Translations under genes and position numbers: made by a program
Notes under the pieces: generated by a model
The model's input: the letters and a program-made list of their open reading frames with translations, nothing else
Told to the model about the DNA's origin: nothing
The model's database searches: none
Assembly: GCF_007992715.1 (NCBI RefSeq)
Contig: NZ_BKAU01000002.1
Span: 186,001 to 250,000, forward strand
Reading direction: 5' to 3'
Length of the DNA stretch: 64,000 bases
Source of the DNA: Chitinophaga cymbidii
Lineage (GTDB): Bacteria; Bacteroidota; Bacteroidia; Chitinophagales; Chitinophagaceae
Shown: one piece after another, positions 53,853 to 61,142 of the stretch
Layout: every line of letters begins with the position of its first letter
Position numbering within the stretch: the stretch's first letter is position 1

Positions 53853-53860
53853 TACAAAAG

Positions 53861-53890
53861 CCGCTGCATCTCCCGCAGCGGTTTTTTTTT
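53861..53890 (+). terminator. Terminator of the susC-susD-tlpA operon
   Basis: CCGCTGC (53861-53867) pairs with GCAGCGG (53875-53881) around a 7-nt loop, followed by about nine T's. The convergent DUF1684 stop lies inside the T-run region. Confidence 0.85.
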
Positions 53891-54521
53891 ATTGCGCCGC
53901 TCCCGTTTTCGGGCGTTGCTGCTTGCTCCCCGTATATTTTTTCTCACCCGCGCGTACAGCGATCTGCAGGTTATTCTCCTTTGGCGGCACCGGGCACCGG
54001 TACCCGTCGCTATAAGCGCAGTAAGGGTTGTAGGCTTTGTTGAAATCAATTTCCACCGTACCGTTTTTGATATCGGAAGTTTTCAGATCGATGTAACGGC
54101 CACCCATGTAGGTTTCTTCGCCGTTGGTAGGATCGGTGAAGGGGAGGAAGAGGTAATCCCGGTAAAGCGGGTTGAGCATGAGGCCGGTGTTCCGGTAAAT
54201 GGTGAGTTGAACAGCCTGGCCTTTGATGTGGAGGCTGAGCAGGGCATGGCGTACGAATCCCTTGCTGGTGCCGTCGTACGTGGGCATCTGGAAGGGCCGT
54301 TCGCCGGTGAGCAGTTTTGCGGTGGCTTTGATGCGGTAGGCGCTGTCTGGCGGGTAGAAATGGATGCTGCTGAGATCCTTGCCGCGGAGGGGCGAGTCGG
54401 GGGACTGGCCCAGCTCTTTGAGGTAGTGCTCCCGGAAGGTGTTGATCTGTTGGGTGTGCGATTGGGCGATGGAAAGGTGGCTGATGAGTATGGCGGAGAG
54501 GAGGAGAAGTATTTGTTTCAT
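53889..54521 (-). CDS. Exported DUF1684 protein
   Basis: 210 residues from the ATG at 54521 (MKQILLLLSAILISHLSIAQ), a signal peptide. DUF1684 features: the LRGKDLSSIHFYPPDSAYRI opening, LLFLPFTDPTNGEETYMGGRYIDLKT-like core, and IDFNKAYNPYCAYSDGYRCPVPPKENNLQIAV with the conserved Cys-Pro-x-Pro. The family is exported and of unknown function. It converges on the SusCD operon. The next 100 bp upstream mark the move to AT-rich DNA. Confidence 0.85.
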   Translation of the reverse strand: MKQILLLLSAILISHLSIAQSHTQQINTFREHYLKELGQSPDSPLRGKDLSSIHFYPPDSAYRIKATAKLLTGERPFQMPTYDGTSKGFVRHALLSLHIKGQAVQLTIYRNTGLMLNPLYRDYLFLPFTDPTNGEETYMGGRYIDLKTSDIKNGTVEIDFNKAYNPYCAYSDGYRCPVPPKENNLQIAVRAGEKKYTGSKQQRPKTGAAQ

Positions 54522-54637
54522 GGATGATGATGTTGTGAATGTTGAAGGTAAATCTTTTGGGTGGGATGAGGGGGGGAAATGGTATGTGTTAGACAAGATT
54601 CCGTAAATTGAACAGTCGGGTATCAGTTGAAACAGAT

Positions 54638-55126
54638 ATGGAATTGATTAATTTATTCACTACAGGAGATTTTTATCCACGCCTGAAAGTCGGACAGACA
54701 AAAGGCGAAATGGAAAATATATTGGGCTTTGAACTTGGAGAGCCAGATATTGAAACAGAAGATGTTGATTATTATTTATTGAAAATGATAACCGGCGTAT
54801 GCCTTGTAGTTCTCTTTGATAAAGAAAAAATTTGTTTTGAGATTAGATTGGATCTGGATAAAAACAAGCACATTGATTTTATGATTAAGTGCAATGACCA
54901 TATTCAACGCTTTGATAGCAATATCAGCTTTGAGTCCTTAATTGATATTATACGTCAAATGAAAATTGAATGGGAGTTTGACAAAAGACGATCTTATTTG
55001 CAAACGATTTGCATTTCCCTGAAAAATGGATTAAAGGTGTATTATGCGTTCGGGGAAAGAAGCGCTGATGATTATGGTTTTTTTTCCGTGAAACGTGTTT
55101 TAGAAGGACATTTCTTGAATGATTAA
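54638..55126 (+). CDS. AT-rich ORF, unknown function
   Basis: 162 residues from the ATG (an in-frame TTG lies 10 codons upstream). Not recognised. It is acidic and mixed alpha/beta in appearance, with DVDYYLLKMITGVCLVVLF and SFESLIDIIRQMKIEWEFD. No signal peptide, no membrane span, no catalytic motif. The DNA is far richer in A and T than the flanking genes, so it probably arrived by transfer. The size, acidity and solitary placement resemble immunity proteins of toxin systems, but that is only a guess. Confidence 0.6.
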   Translation: MELINLFTTGDFYPRLKVGQTKGEMENILGFELGEPDIETEDVDYYLLKMITGVCLVVLFDKEKICFEIRLDLDKNKHIDFMIKCNDHIQRFDSNISFESLIDIIRQMKIEWEFDKRRSYLQTICISLKNGLKVYYAFGERSADDYGFFSVKRVLEGHFLND

Positions 55127-55205
55127 GAGGAGAAAATATAACGATATTAGTGGGCTGTGAGTTGATTTTTCTTACGCAAATTGGGCCCGGTTTATTAAAA
55201 TGAAT

Positions 55206-55766
55206 TTACAGGCCCGGTGAATACTCCCAATATGAACTTAACGTGATGAGCACGGAAAGCAATATGCTGCCTCCTATGGCGGCTAGTACTGTCATGTATT
55301 TAATCTTGGAACCTACATTGAAAACCTCTGCCACATGGCTGCGCCACAGGTAAATAACGAGCGCCGTATCCAATATGCCATTGAGCACGAAAAAGACGCC
55401 TGATTGCGTCGTAGCGAAACCGTACATCCAGAGAGGTAATAGAGAGACAACGGCAGAGATCACATTGTATGCGGACATCCAGAAGAGAAGTATCCAGCCC
55501 CAGGTTTGCTTCCTGAATGTCTTGTAGCACGCCAGCGGAGCCCATACCAGCGTAAGCAGCGAAAACAGGTTGCGGGTAACCTGCAAGTGGCAATCAACGC
55601 ATGTAACCGCGGCATAGAGATCGCTAACGATATAGAAGGCTTGCAACAGGTAGCGCATCATTACCAGCGTCAGGTAGACATACATGGTCTGAGGCATTTC
55701 CTCTTCTTCTTTGGGAGGTAGCGCATGTTCCAGCAGATCCTCCGGCTCGTGTTGATATGTTTGCAT
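55206..55766 (-). CDS. Uncharacterised membrane protein, about four to five helices
   Basis: 186 residues from the ATG at 55766 (MQTYQHEPEDLLEHALPPKE). An acidic N-terminal tail is followed by hydrophobic stretches around VYLTLVMMRYLLQAFYIV, LFSLLTLVWAPLACY, WGWILLFWMSAYNVISAVV, SGVFFVLNGILDTALVIYLW and YMTVLAAIGGSILLSVLITL. No family recognised. It stands alone, with a near-empty AT-rich region on its upstream side. A TTG-type start 13 codons upstream is less likely. Confidence 0.72.
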   Translation of the reverse strand: MQTYQHEPEDLLEHALPPKEEEEMPQTMYVYLTLVMMRYLLQAFYIVSDLYAAVTCVDCHLQVTRNLFSLLTLVWAPLACYKTFRKQTWGWILLFWMSAYNVISAVVSLLPLWMYGFATTQSGVFFVLNGILDTALVIYLWRSHVAEVFNVGSKIKYMTVLAAIGGSILLSVLITLSSYWEYSPGL

Positions 55767-56079
55767 GGGCAATGGGATAAAGTACCAAGATAAGTAAAAT
55801 GTCATTCTGCCGCAATGGCTGAGCTCCTGCTGTAGCTAACGAAAATATAACGCAGGTTTATGATGTCAGGTATACTCAAGAACCGCCCCTTGCGTCATCT
55901 GAAATTTGATACTAATATGTTATAGCTTGTCTAAAAAAGTATATTATCTTAGTATCCGAACCTCTGTTTAAGCAACTGACGATCCAATTTAGATATTCGG
56001 AGTCCCCATTTTAGCCAATCGATATCGAATAACCTGTATAGCAAGTATTTTATTGTCAACTAAATTTAAATTCTTGTCG
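55767..56079 (+). promoter_or_regulatory. AT-rich intergenic region with a possible hxs promoter
   Basis: 313 bp with no gene I can support. The best promoter-like pair is TTG at 55927-55929 with TATCTTAG at 55945-55952, 15 bp apart, about 128 bp before the hxsA ATG; another weak pair (TTTG at 55905-55908 with TAGCTTGT at 55923-55930) overlaps it. I see no hairpin or riboswitch. Confidence 0.3.
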
Positions 56080-56823
56080 ATGAGTAAAGAAAAATCAGGC
56101 TTTCTACGCTTGGCTCAAAAAAGCTTTGCCGTAATTTCAGCGGCTCTGAGTACATTTTCTCAGCTTAAGGCAACTGCTGTTCCCCGAAACTATCAACTTG
56201 ATGATAACGAAAGCCTAAGCCTTTGGGAGGCACACAAGAATGTGCTAAAACCGCAACTGGTATTGAAACTAAACATGGCGAACCCGGAAAATAGCCTGGT
56301 ACTTATGCATAGATCTCATAGCTCGCATAGGTCCCACAGTTCACACCGGTCCCATAGTTCGCATTATTCCTCGTCGTACAGTTCAAAAAGAACCCCTGCT
56401 CCTGCACCATCGGTTAACTATACACCATCTTCATCAAACTCGTCGAATAATGGTGCTGCAAAGAGTAGCTCTTCCGGATCTAAATCGACAGTTCAACCAT
56501 TATATTCAGCACCGAAGTCTAGCTCAACTAATACATCAAAGGGTTTGTCTTCCCAAAAGCTAACAAAGGCAACGGATTCAACCAGTTTTGAACTTGGTGA
56601 TAGAGACCTCTTGAAGGGTTGTGAGGGAAAGGATGTAGAGCAACTTCAGAAATTGCTTATCGTGGTAAAAAAGGATATAATAATAACAGGATATTTTGGT
56701 AATCAGACTGAAGGCATCGTGATTAAATTTCAGGAATTGAATGAGTTAAGGCCTAATGGAGTCGTAGATAAGAAGACTCTTGATGCAATCAAAAGAAAAG
56801 CATATGGATTATCAGGTAACTAA
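56080..56823 (+). CDS. hxsA: His-Xaa-Ser repeat protein HxsA, modified-peptide precursor
   Basis: 247 residues from ATG 56080. The N-terminus is basic with a weak hydrophobic stretch (FAVISAALSTF), not a convincing signal peptide. Residues 77-94 are three HRSHSS units, followed by HYS at 95-97, giving seven His at three-residue steps (77 to 95). A Ser/Pro/Asn-rich linker runs to about residue 170, and residues ~181-243 are a peptidoglycan-binding type 1 domain (GKDVEQLQKLLIVVKKDIII ... GIVIKFQELNELRPNGVVD). It is the likely substrate of the two radical SAM enzymes downstream. A TTG start at 56053 is less likely. The DNA is AT-rich. Confidence 0.92.
   Translation: MSKEKSGFLRLAQKSFAVISAALSTFSQLKATAVPRNYQLDDNESLSLWEAHKNVLKPQLVLKLNMANPENSLVLMHRSHSSHRSHSSHRSHSSHYSSSYSSKRTPAPAPSVNYTPSSSNSSNNGAAKSSSSGSKSTVQPLYSAPKSSSTNTSKGLSSQKLTKATDSTSFELGDRDLLKGCEGKDVEQLQKLLIVVKKDIIITGYFGNQTEGIVIKFQELNELRPNGVVDKKTLDAIKRKAYGLSGN
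56308..56370 (+). repeat. Coding repeat for the His-Xaa-Ser motif
   Basis: Three 18-bp units encode HRSHSS, then a fourth partial unit encodes HYS. The third positions of the codons differ between units (Arg is AGA, AGG and CGG; all six Ser codons occur), so the peptide repeat is old and kept by selection rather than a fresh DNA duplication. Confidence 0.9.
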
Positions 56824-57172
56824 TAACGGACTAACGCTATGCATTGATGCGCGGCTTTATAATGAAGCTGTAATTTATAAGTGCTTTTATTGGTATGGCA
56901 AGGATTTCGATACGGAAATCGAATTGAAAGATAACTTGGATTACAAGGTGACGCTTCGGCCGCTTGACGGGAATATTGAGGTTGATTGGAAGGAATTGAT
57001 TGATCGGATAAGGCGGAATCTTATTGATTTCAAACTAAGGGATATTGTGGCAACTGAAACGAAGACCATACGCGAACTCATAGTTGCAAAAGCGTTTGCT
57101 CATTATGAAATCGAAGAGCTCCCTAAAACCGGTATTTCTGATCCTGTTGGATTTGATCCCGAAAGCATTTAA
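56804..57172 (+). CDS. hxsD: Hxs system small protein HxsD
   Basis: 122 residues from ATG 56804; starts at 56780 or 56783 are possible. The start lies inside the end of hxsA (20-bp overlap). The family mark is NLIDFKLRDIV (about residues 75-85), a variant of the LLNDYxLRE motif that named the HxsD family. An N-terminal beta region (NNGLTLCIDARLYNEAVIYK) precedes it. No catalytic residues are evident, so it could be a carrier or recognition protein for HxsA; that is inference. 2 bp separate it from hxsB. Confidence 0.85.
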   Translation: MDYQVTNNGLTLCIDARLYNEAVIYKCFYWYGKDFDTEIELKDNLDYKVTLRPLDGNIEVDWKELIDRIRRNLIDFKLRDIVATETKTIRELIVAKAFAHYEIEELPKTGISDPVGFDPESI

Positions 57173-57174
57173 AG

Positions 57175-58683
57175 ATGGACAAGATTCCTATCCCGCTTCA
57201 AGAAAGAAAAACCAGAAAATTTAATGCGTTTGACTGCTACGCATCTGAACATACTTCTGGTTATTTTCTTTTGCCTTTCAGATTCCATGAGATTACCAGT
57301 GAAAGAGAAGTTCTTGTCAACGAAATAGGTGATTTCCTGGTTGTGCAAAAAGGGACAGCCGAACGGATAGTTAAAAGGGAGATTAGTTTAGATAATGATC
57401 CCGAATTATATGGAGATCTAATTGCTAATTTTTTTATTAGCCCTACTCCTGTTCCGGGATTGCTAGATGTTATTTCTACAAGATACAGAACAAAAAAATC
57501 GTTTTTAGATAGTTTTACGTCGCTTCATATTTTTGTAATAAGCCTTCGGTGTGAGCATACCTGCCACTATTGTCAGGTTTCGAGAGTAACCGCGGAAAAG
57601 CATAAATACGATATGAGTGAATCTCATATTGATATAGGCATTAACCTGATGATGCAATCTCCCAGCCCTTTTGTGACGATGGAGTTTCAGGGAGGAGAGG
57701 CTTTGCTTGCCTTTGAAAATATTAAATACGCCATCGAACGGACGAAGAAAGAGGCGCTGATCTATGGAAAGACCGTAACATACGTAATATGCACAAATCT
57801 GGCCCCGTTGACTGATGAAATTCTCGAATATTGTAAAGAGAACAAGGTTTTTATATCCACATCGTTGGACGGTCCCGAATTTATTCACAATCAAAACCGA
57901 CATAAACCAGGCGCTAACAGTTATCGGCTGGCCGTAGATGGCATAAGTAAGTGTCGGTCTATATTAGGCGAGGAGAATGTATCCGCATTGTTAACAACTA
58001 CAAAATTGTCATTGCAATATCCTTGTGAGATCGTTGAGGAGTATGTAAAGCTTGGATTTAGAAATATTTTTTTGCGTCCGATAAGCCCCTATGGGTTTGC
58101 TACCAGAGGTGAAAGCAAGAACAAGTATGATACTTTGGTATTTTTGGATTTTTATAAGAAGGCACTGCATAGAATAATAGAATACAATATAGCCGGATAC
58201 TTTATTCGTGAAGATTATACTACTATTATACTCAAGAAGATGTTAACCCCGTTTCCGGTTGGGTATGTGGATTTGCAATCTCCGGCAGGTCTTATAAACA
58301 ATGTGATAGTTTTCAACTATGATGGTAGCATTTATGCTTCCGATGAAGCCAGAATGTTAGCGGAGATGAATGATTTTACTTTTCATCTTGGATCGTTGGA
58401 CATTAACTCATATAACGAAGTGTTCTATGGAAGTAAGTCTGACGTATTAGCGGAAGTATTTGCAAATGAGGCGCTTGCCGGTTGTTCTGATTGCGCTTTT
58501 CAGAGCTATTGTGGTGCGGACCCTGTACACAACTATACAACACAGCATGATCTATATGGTTACCGTCCGTCTAGTACCTTCTGTCAACGTAATATGGAGA
58601 TTATCAGATATATAATAGAATTGATGGATAGCGATAAAAGAATCGAACGAATATTCAGAAACTGGATAACTGGTAAAAGCTGA
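57175..58683 (+). CDS. hxsB: Radical SAM maturase HxsB
   Basis: 502 residues. The SAM-cleaving 4Fe-4S cluster is bound by Cys126, Cys130 and Cys133 in LRCEHTCHYCQ. A C-terminal SPASM-like auxiliary cluster region has Cys437, Cys440, Cys446 and Cys470 around the HxsB signature YCGADPVHNYTTQ and YRPSSTFCQ. The first ~115 residues are not part of the barrel and may bind substrate. Family knowledge: HxsB and HxsC modify the HxsA repeat; the bond formed is not known to me. The stop overlaps hxsC by 1 bp (TGATG). Confidence 0.93.
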   Translation: MDKIPIPLQERKTRKFNAFDCYASEHTSGYFLLPFRFHEITSEREVLVNEIGDFLVVQKGTAERIVKREISLDNDPELYGDLIANFFISPTPVPGLLDVISTRYRTKKSFLDSFTSLHIFVISLRCEHTCHYCQVSRVTAEKHKYDMSESHIDIGINLMMQSPSPFVTMEFQGGEALLAFENIKYAIERTKKEALIYGKTVTYVICTNLAPLTDEILEYCKENKVFISTSLDGPEFIHNQNRHKPGANSYRLAVDGISKCRSILGEENVSALLTTTKLSLQYPCEIVEEYVKLGFRNIFLRPISPYGFATRGESKNKYDTLVFLDFYKKALHRIIEYNIAGYFIREDYTTIILKKMLTPFPVGYVDLQSPAGLINNVIVFNYDGSIYASDEARMLAEMNDFTFHLGSLDINSYNEVFYGSKSDVLAEVFANEALAGCSDCAFQSYCGADPVHNYTTQHDLYGYRPSSTFCQRNMEIIRYIIELMDSDKRIERIFRNWITGKS

Positions 58684-59819
58684 TGTTACTTAAAACTAAA
58701 GGCGTAGCGTTCGGTATTCACACTCCCATTGTCGGCAGAGTTACTTTTGATGCGGCTGATGATGCAGAGATACTGATTGTAGAAGGGGAACTCCCAGTTG
58801 AGATGGGGCAATTTAAAGCTGTCTTGACAAACCTGGACGTTATCAAGTCAATCGACATGCCAATAGTCTATGGTGTTCCCAATTTCCTGCACTTGAAAAG
58901 TGGCGATATAGTCGTGATCAATACGGATGGTGTTGTTAATACTCAGTATAGAGTTGATTCTTCTCACAATTTTTTGCTATTTACAGAAAGATGTAATAGT
59001 AATTGCCTCATGTGCTCCCAACCTCCCCGGGATAAGGATGATACTTCCTATTTCTTTGATATATATTCACAAATGATTCCGCTCATACCAAAAGGCTGTC
59101 AGGAGATTGGTATTACTGGCGGGGAGCCGACATTATTAGGAGAGAGGTTTTTTAAATTATTGGAATTACTTCAGTATCATTTGCCGGACACTGAAGTGCA
59201 TTGCCTTACAAATGGGAGGTCTTTTTCCCGACAGAATATTGCTGAAAGATTGGGTGCGTTATCTTTTGACCGATTAATGCTGGGGATACCAATTTATTCT
59301 GACTTTAATTCTCTCCACAATTATATTGTGCAGGCAGAGAATGCCTTTGAGCAAACCATTCAAGGATTATATAACCTTGCGAAGCAGAACGTGCGTATTG
59401 AATTGCGGATCGTTCTGCATAAACCATCGATTTCCAGATTAGGCAAGCTTTCAAAGTTTATTTACAAAAATTTGCCTTTTGTTGAACATATTGCTTTTAT
59501 GGCATTGGAGAACCAAGGATATACCCCCCACAATATGGATAAGCTTTGGATTGATCCAATAGAATATGGAGAAGATCTTGCTGAAGCAATGACTTATCTC
59601 TCGGATCATGGGATGAACGTTTCGTTGTACAATTCTCAATTATGTGTAACTCCAAATTCAATATGGCAGTTTTCCAGGAAGTCAATTTCCGATTGGAAGA
59701 ATGTTTATTTGAATGAATGTGATAAATGCTCAATGAGAAATGAATGCGGCGGTTTTTTTAGTTCCGGCGTGATAAAACATAGTATGGGTATCAAAGCATT
59801 TCCGGTTACTGATAGCTAA
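58683..59819 (+). CDS. hxsC: Radical SAM maturase HxsC
   Basis: 378 residues. The radical SAM cluster Cys are 104, 108 and 111 in TERCNSNCLMCSQPP, followed by ITGGEPTLLGERFF. The C-terminus has Cys346, Cys349 and Cys355 in LNECDKCSMRNECGGFFSS, an HxsC-type cluster motif. The first ~95 residues (MLLKTKGVAFGIHTPIVGRV) are not recognised as barrel. It starts on the last base of hxsB, so translation is coupled. No transporter or protease gene follows; the next gene is convergent with its stop only 3 bp away. Confidence 0.93.
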   Translation: MLLKTKGVAFGIHTPIVGRVTFDAADDAEILIVEGELPVEMGQFKAVLTNLDVIKSIDMPIVYGVPNFLHLKSGDIVVINTDGVVNTQYRVDSSHNFLLFTERCNSNCLMCSQPPRDKDDTSYFFDIYSQMIPLIPKGCQEIGITGGEPTLLGERFFKLLELLQYHLPDTEVHCLTNGRSFSRQNIAERLGALSFDRLMLGIPIYSDFNSLHNYIVQAENAFEQTIQGLYNLAKQNVRIELRIVLHKPSISRLGKLSKFIYKNLPFVEHIAFMALENQGYTPHNMDKLWIDPIEYGEDLAEAMTYLSDHGMNVSLYNSQLCVTPNSIWQFSRKSISDWKNVYLNECDKCSMRNECGGFFSSGVIKHSMGIKAFPVTDS

Positions 59820-59822
59820 CCC

Positions 59823-60350
59823 TTAATGAAATCTGTTTTGATTAGCCTTCCAAACACCGTCAGATTTGTATAACCACTGCCAAACCGTATCCCTTTCGCC
59901 ATCCCTCATTTTTGACAAGTCCGCAAATGGACTGAGATTCCTGTATTCCACAACACATTCAACAGAAACCTCATCCGAACCAAATTGTCTTTGAACCTTT
60001 ATGACAGAAACCAGTACTGCTTCGGCTATAAAGATGTGTTGAATTCCATCAGCCTTTTCCTGTTCAGAAGTAGGTAAGAAAAATGGAAAAGCCTGCGGAG
60101 TAAAAGAGATAAGGCTTCCAGTAGAATCGGCCGCGTCCCCGTTTAACTGCACCATACCATTATTGACTAAATCGGGTAGATATACGTTGGTTACAAAAAG
60201 ACTGTCAGCCGTACGTATACTTTGCCAGACAGTATCCGGATTTCGTAATGCGGCAAATGCCTGTTTACGGGAGGGCTTAGCGAGGAATATGTAGAGAAAA
60301 AAGATAACAAAGAGTGTAGCACATGCAAGCAGAAATGTTATACTTTTCAT
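59823..60350 (-). CDS. Membrane-anchored protein of unknown function
   Basis: 175 residues. One N-terminal membrane helix or uncleaved signal (ITFLLACATLFVIFFLYIFL), then an extracytoplasmic part of about 150 residues with no recognised motif (FPFFLPTSEQEKADG, VECVVEYRNLSPFADLSKMR, ERDTVWQWLYKSDGVWKANQ). The end resembles small NTF2-like or nuclear-transport folds seen in lipoproteins, but this is weak. It converges on hxsC and shares the AT-rich base composition, so it belongs to the same islet. Confidence 0.7.
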   Translation of the reverse strand: MKSITFLLACATLFVIFFLYIFLAKPSRKQAFAALRNPDTVWQSIRTADSLFVTNVYLPDLVNNGMVQLNGDAADSTGSLISFTPQAFPFFLPTSEQEKADGIQHIFIAEAVLVSVIKVQRQFGSDEVSVECVVEYRNLSPFADLSKMRDGERDTVWQWLYKSDGVWKANQNRFH

Positions 60351-60532
60351 AGTTTATATGATATGATAGTACAAAAATCGATTCACATTTTTTCAAAATA
60401 GATGCCTAACAACCACATTCACCATGCACCTGAATCTTTATATAGCCTGAATCGTTTGTTATTTCAAGTATTCCGGTATATAGGTACACGTAGTCTACAA
60501 CAATAATCGAGCTTCGTTAACCTTTAAAAATA

Positions 60533-60595
60533 CATTTTACAGTAAGAACTCCGCTTTTTATGCATTTTACAGTACGGTATATCTGAATTACAGTA
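60533..60595. repeat. Direct repeats of CATTTTACAGTA
   Basis: CATTTTACAGTA at 60533-60544 recurs at 60563-60574 exactly 30 bp later, and a shorter TTACAGTA follows at 60588-60595. The 276-bp gap between the two minus-strand genes holds no gene I can support. Confidence 0.55.
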
Positions 60596-60626
60596 TTTTT
60601 TGATGTTGTTACTGTCTATGATAATA

Positions 60627-60917
60627 TTACTCGAACCCGCTTCCCTCAAATGATATATGCTCATGATCCGCAATAATCCCCACCAAAACCCCATAAACCT
60701 CCCCCAACTCCTCCCTGCTCTTCTCACTATTTTCCCAAACCAGCCTGATCGGCTCCTCATACTCATGCACACCAAACCCTCCACGCAAAAGGTCATTAAA
60801 CGCATCCAGGTTATGCCCGGTCCTCCAATCAAGCCCCTTTGTTAATACCCGGTCAATTTCCGAGTAAAACCCCTCCAGGTCAGAGAACCTGTTCCCATCT
60901 ATAATAATCGTCCTCAT
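60627..60917 (-). CDS. Barstar-family ribonuclease inhibitor
   Basis: 96 residues. Matches barstar: IIIDGNRFSDLEGFYSEIDR, the inhibitory core GLDWRTGHNLDAFNDLLRGG, then IRLVWENSEKSREELGEVY. Barstar binds and blocks barnase-type RNases through an acidic face. No barnase is seen in the window, so it is either an orphan immunity protein or acts on a nuclease encoded elsewhere. It is separated from ywbE by 18 bp on the same strand. Confidence 0.9.
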   Translation of the reverse strand: MRTIIIDGNRFSDLEGFYSEIDRVLTKGLDWRTGHNLDAFNDLLRGGFGVHEYEEPIRLVWENSEKSREELGEVYGVLVGIIADHEHISFEGSGFE

Positions 60918-60935
60918 TACAAATAATAAAGGTAA

Positions 60936-61130
60936 TCATCCCTCAATCACCGCAACCCTCCCCACCTGCCCATCCTCCAACCGCACCTTGATCCCCCGCG
61001 AATGATAAGGCGCCGAAGTCAGTATATCCTGCACCACCCCATAAGTGATCTTCCCCGTCCGCTGGTCCTTCTTCAAAATGATCCCCACTTCCAGCCCGGG
61101 GTATATGTCTTTTCTGTATCTGCCATGCAT
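60936..61130 (-). CDS. YwbE-family small protein
   Basis: 64 residues. The sequence RKDIYPGLEVGIILKKDQRT and GIKVRLEDGQVGRVAVI matches the YwbE (DUF2196) family, widespread small proteins of unknown function that resemble RNA-binding beta-barrels. It lies 12 bp after the SUFU-domain gene and before the barstar gene on the same strand. Confidence 0.9.
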   Translation of the reverse strand: MHGRYRKDIYPGLEVGIILKKDQRTGKITYGVVQDILTSAPYHSRGIKVRLEDGQVGRVAVIEG

Positions 61131-61142
61131 AGTTTCAAAAAT

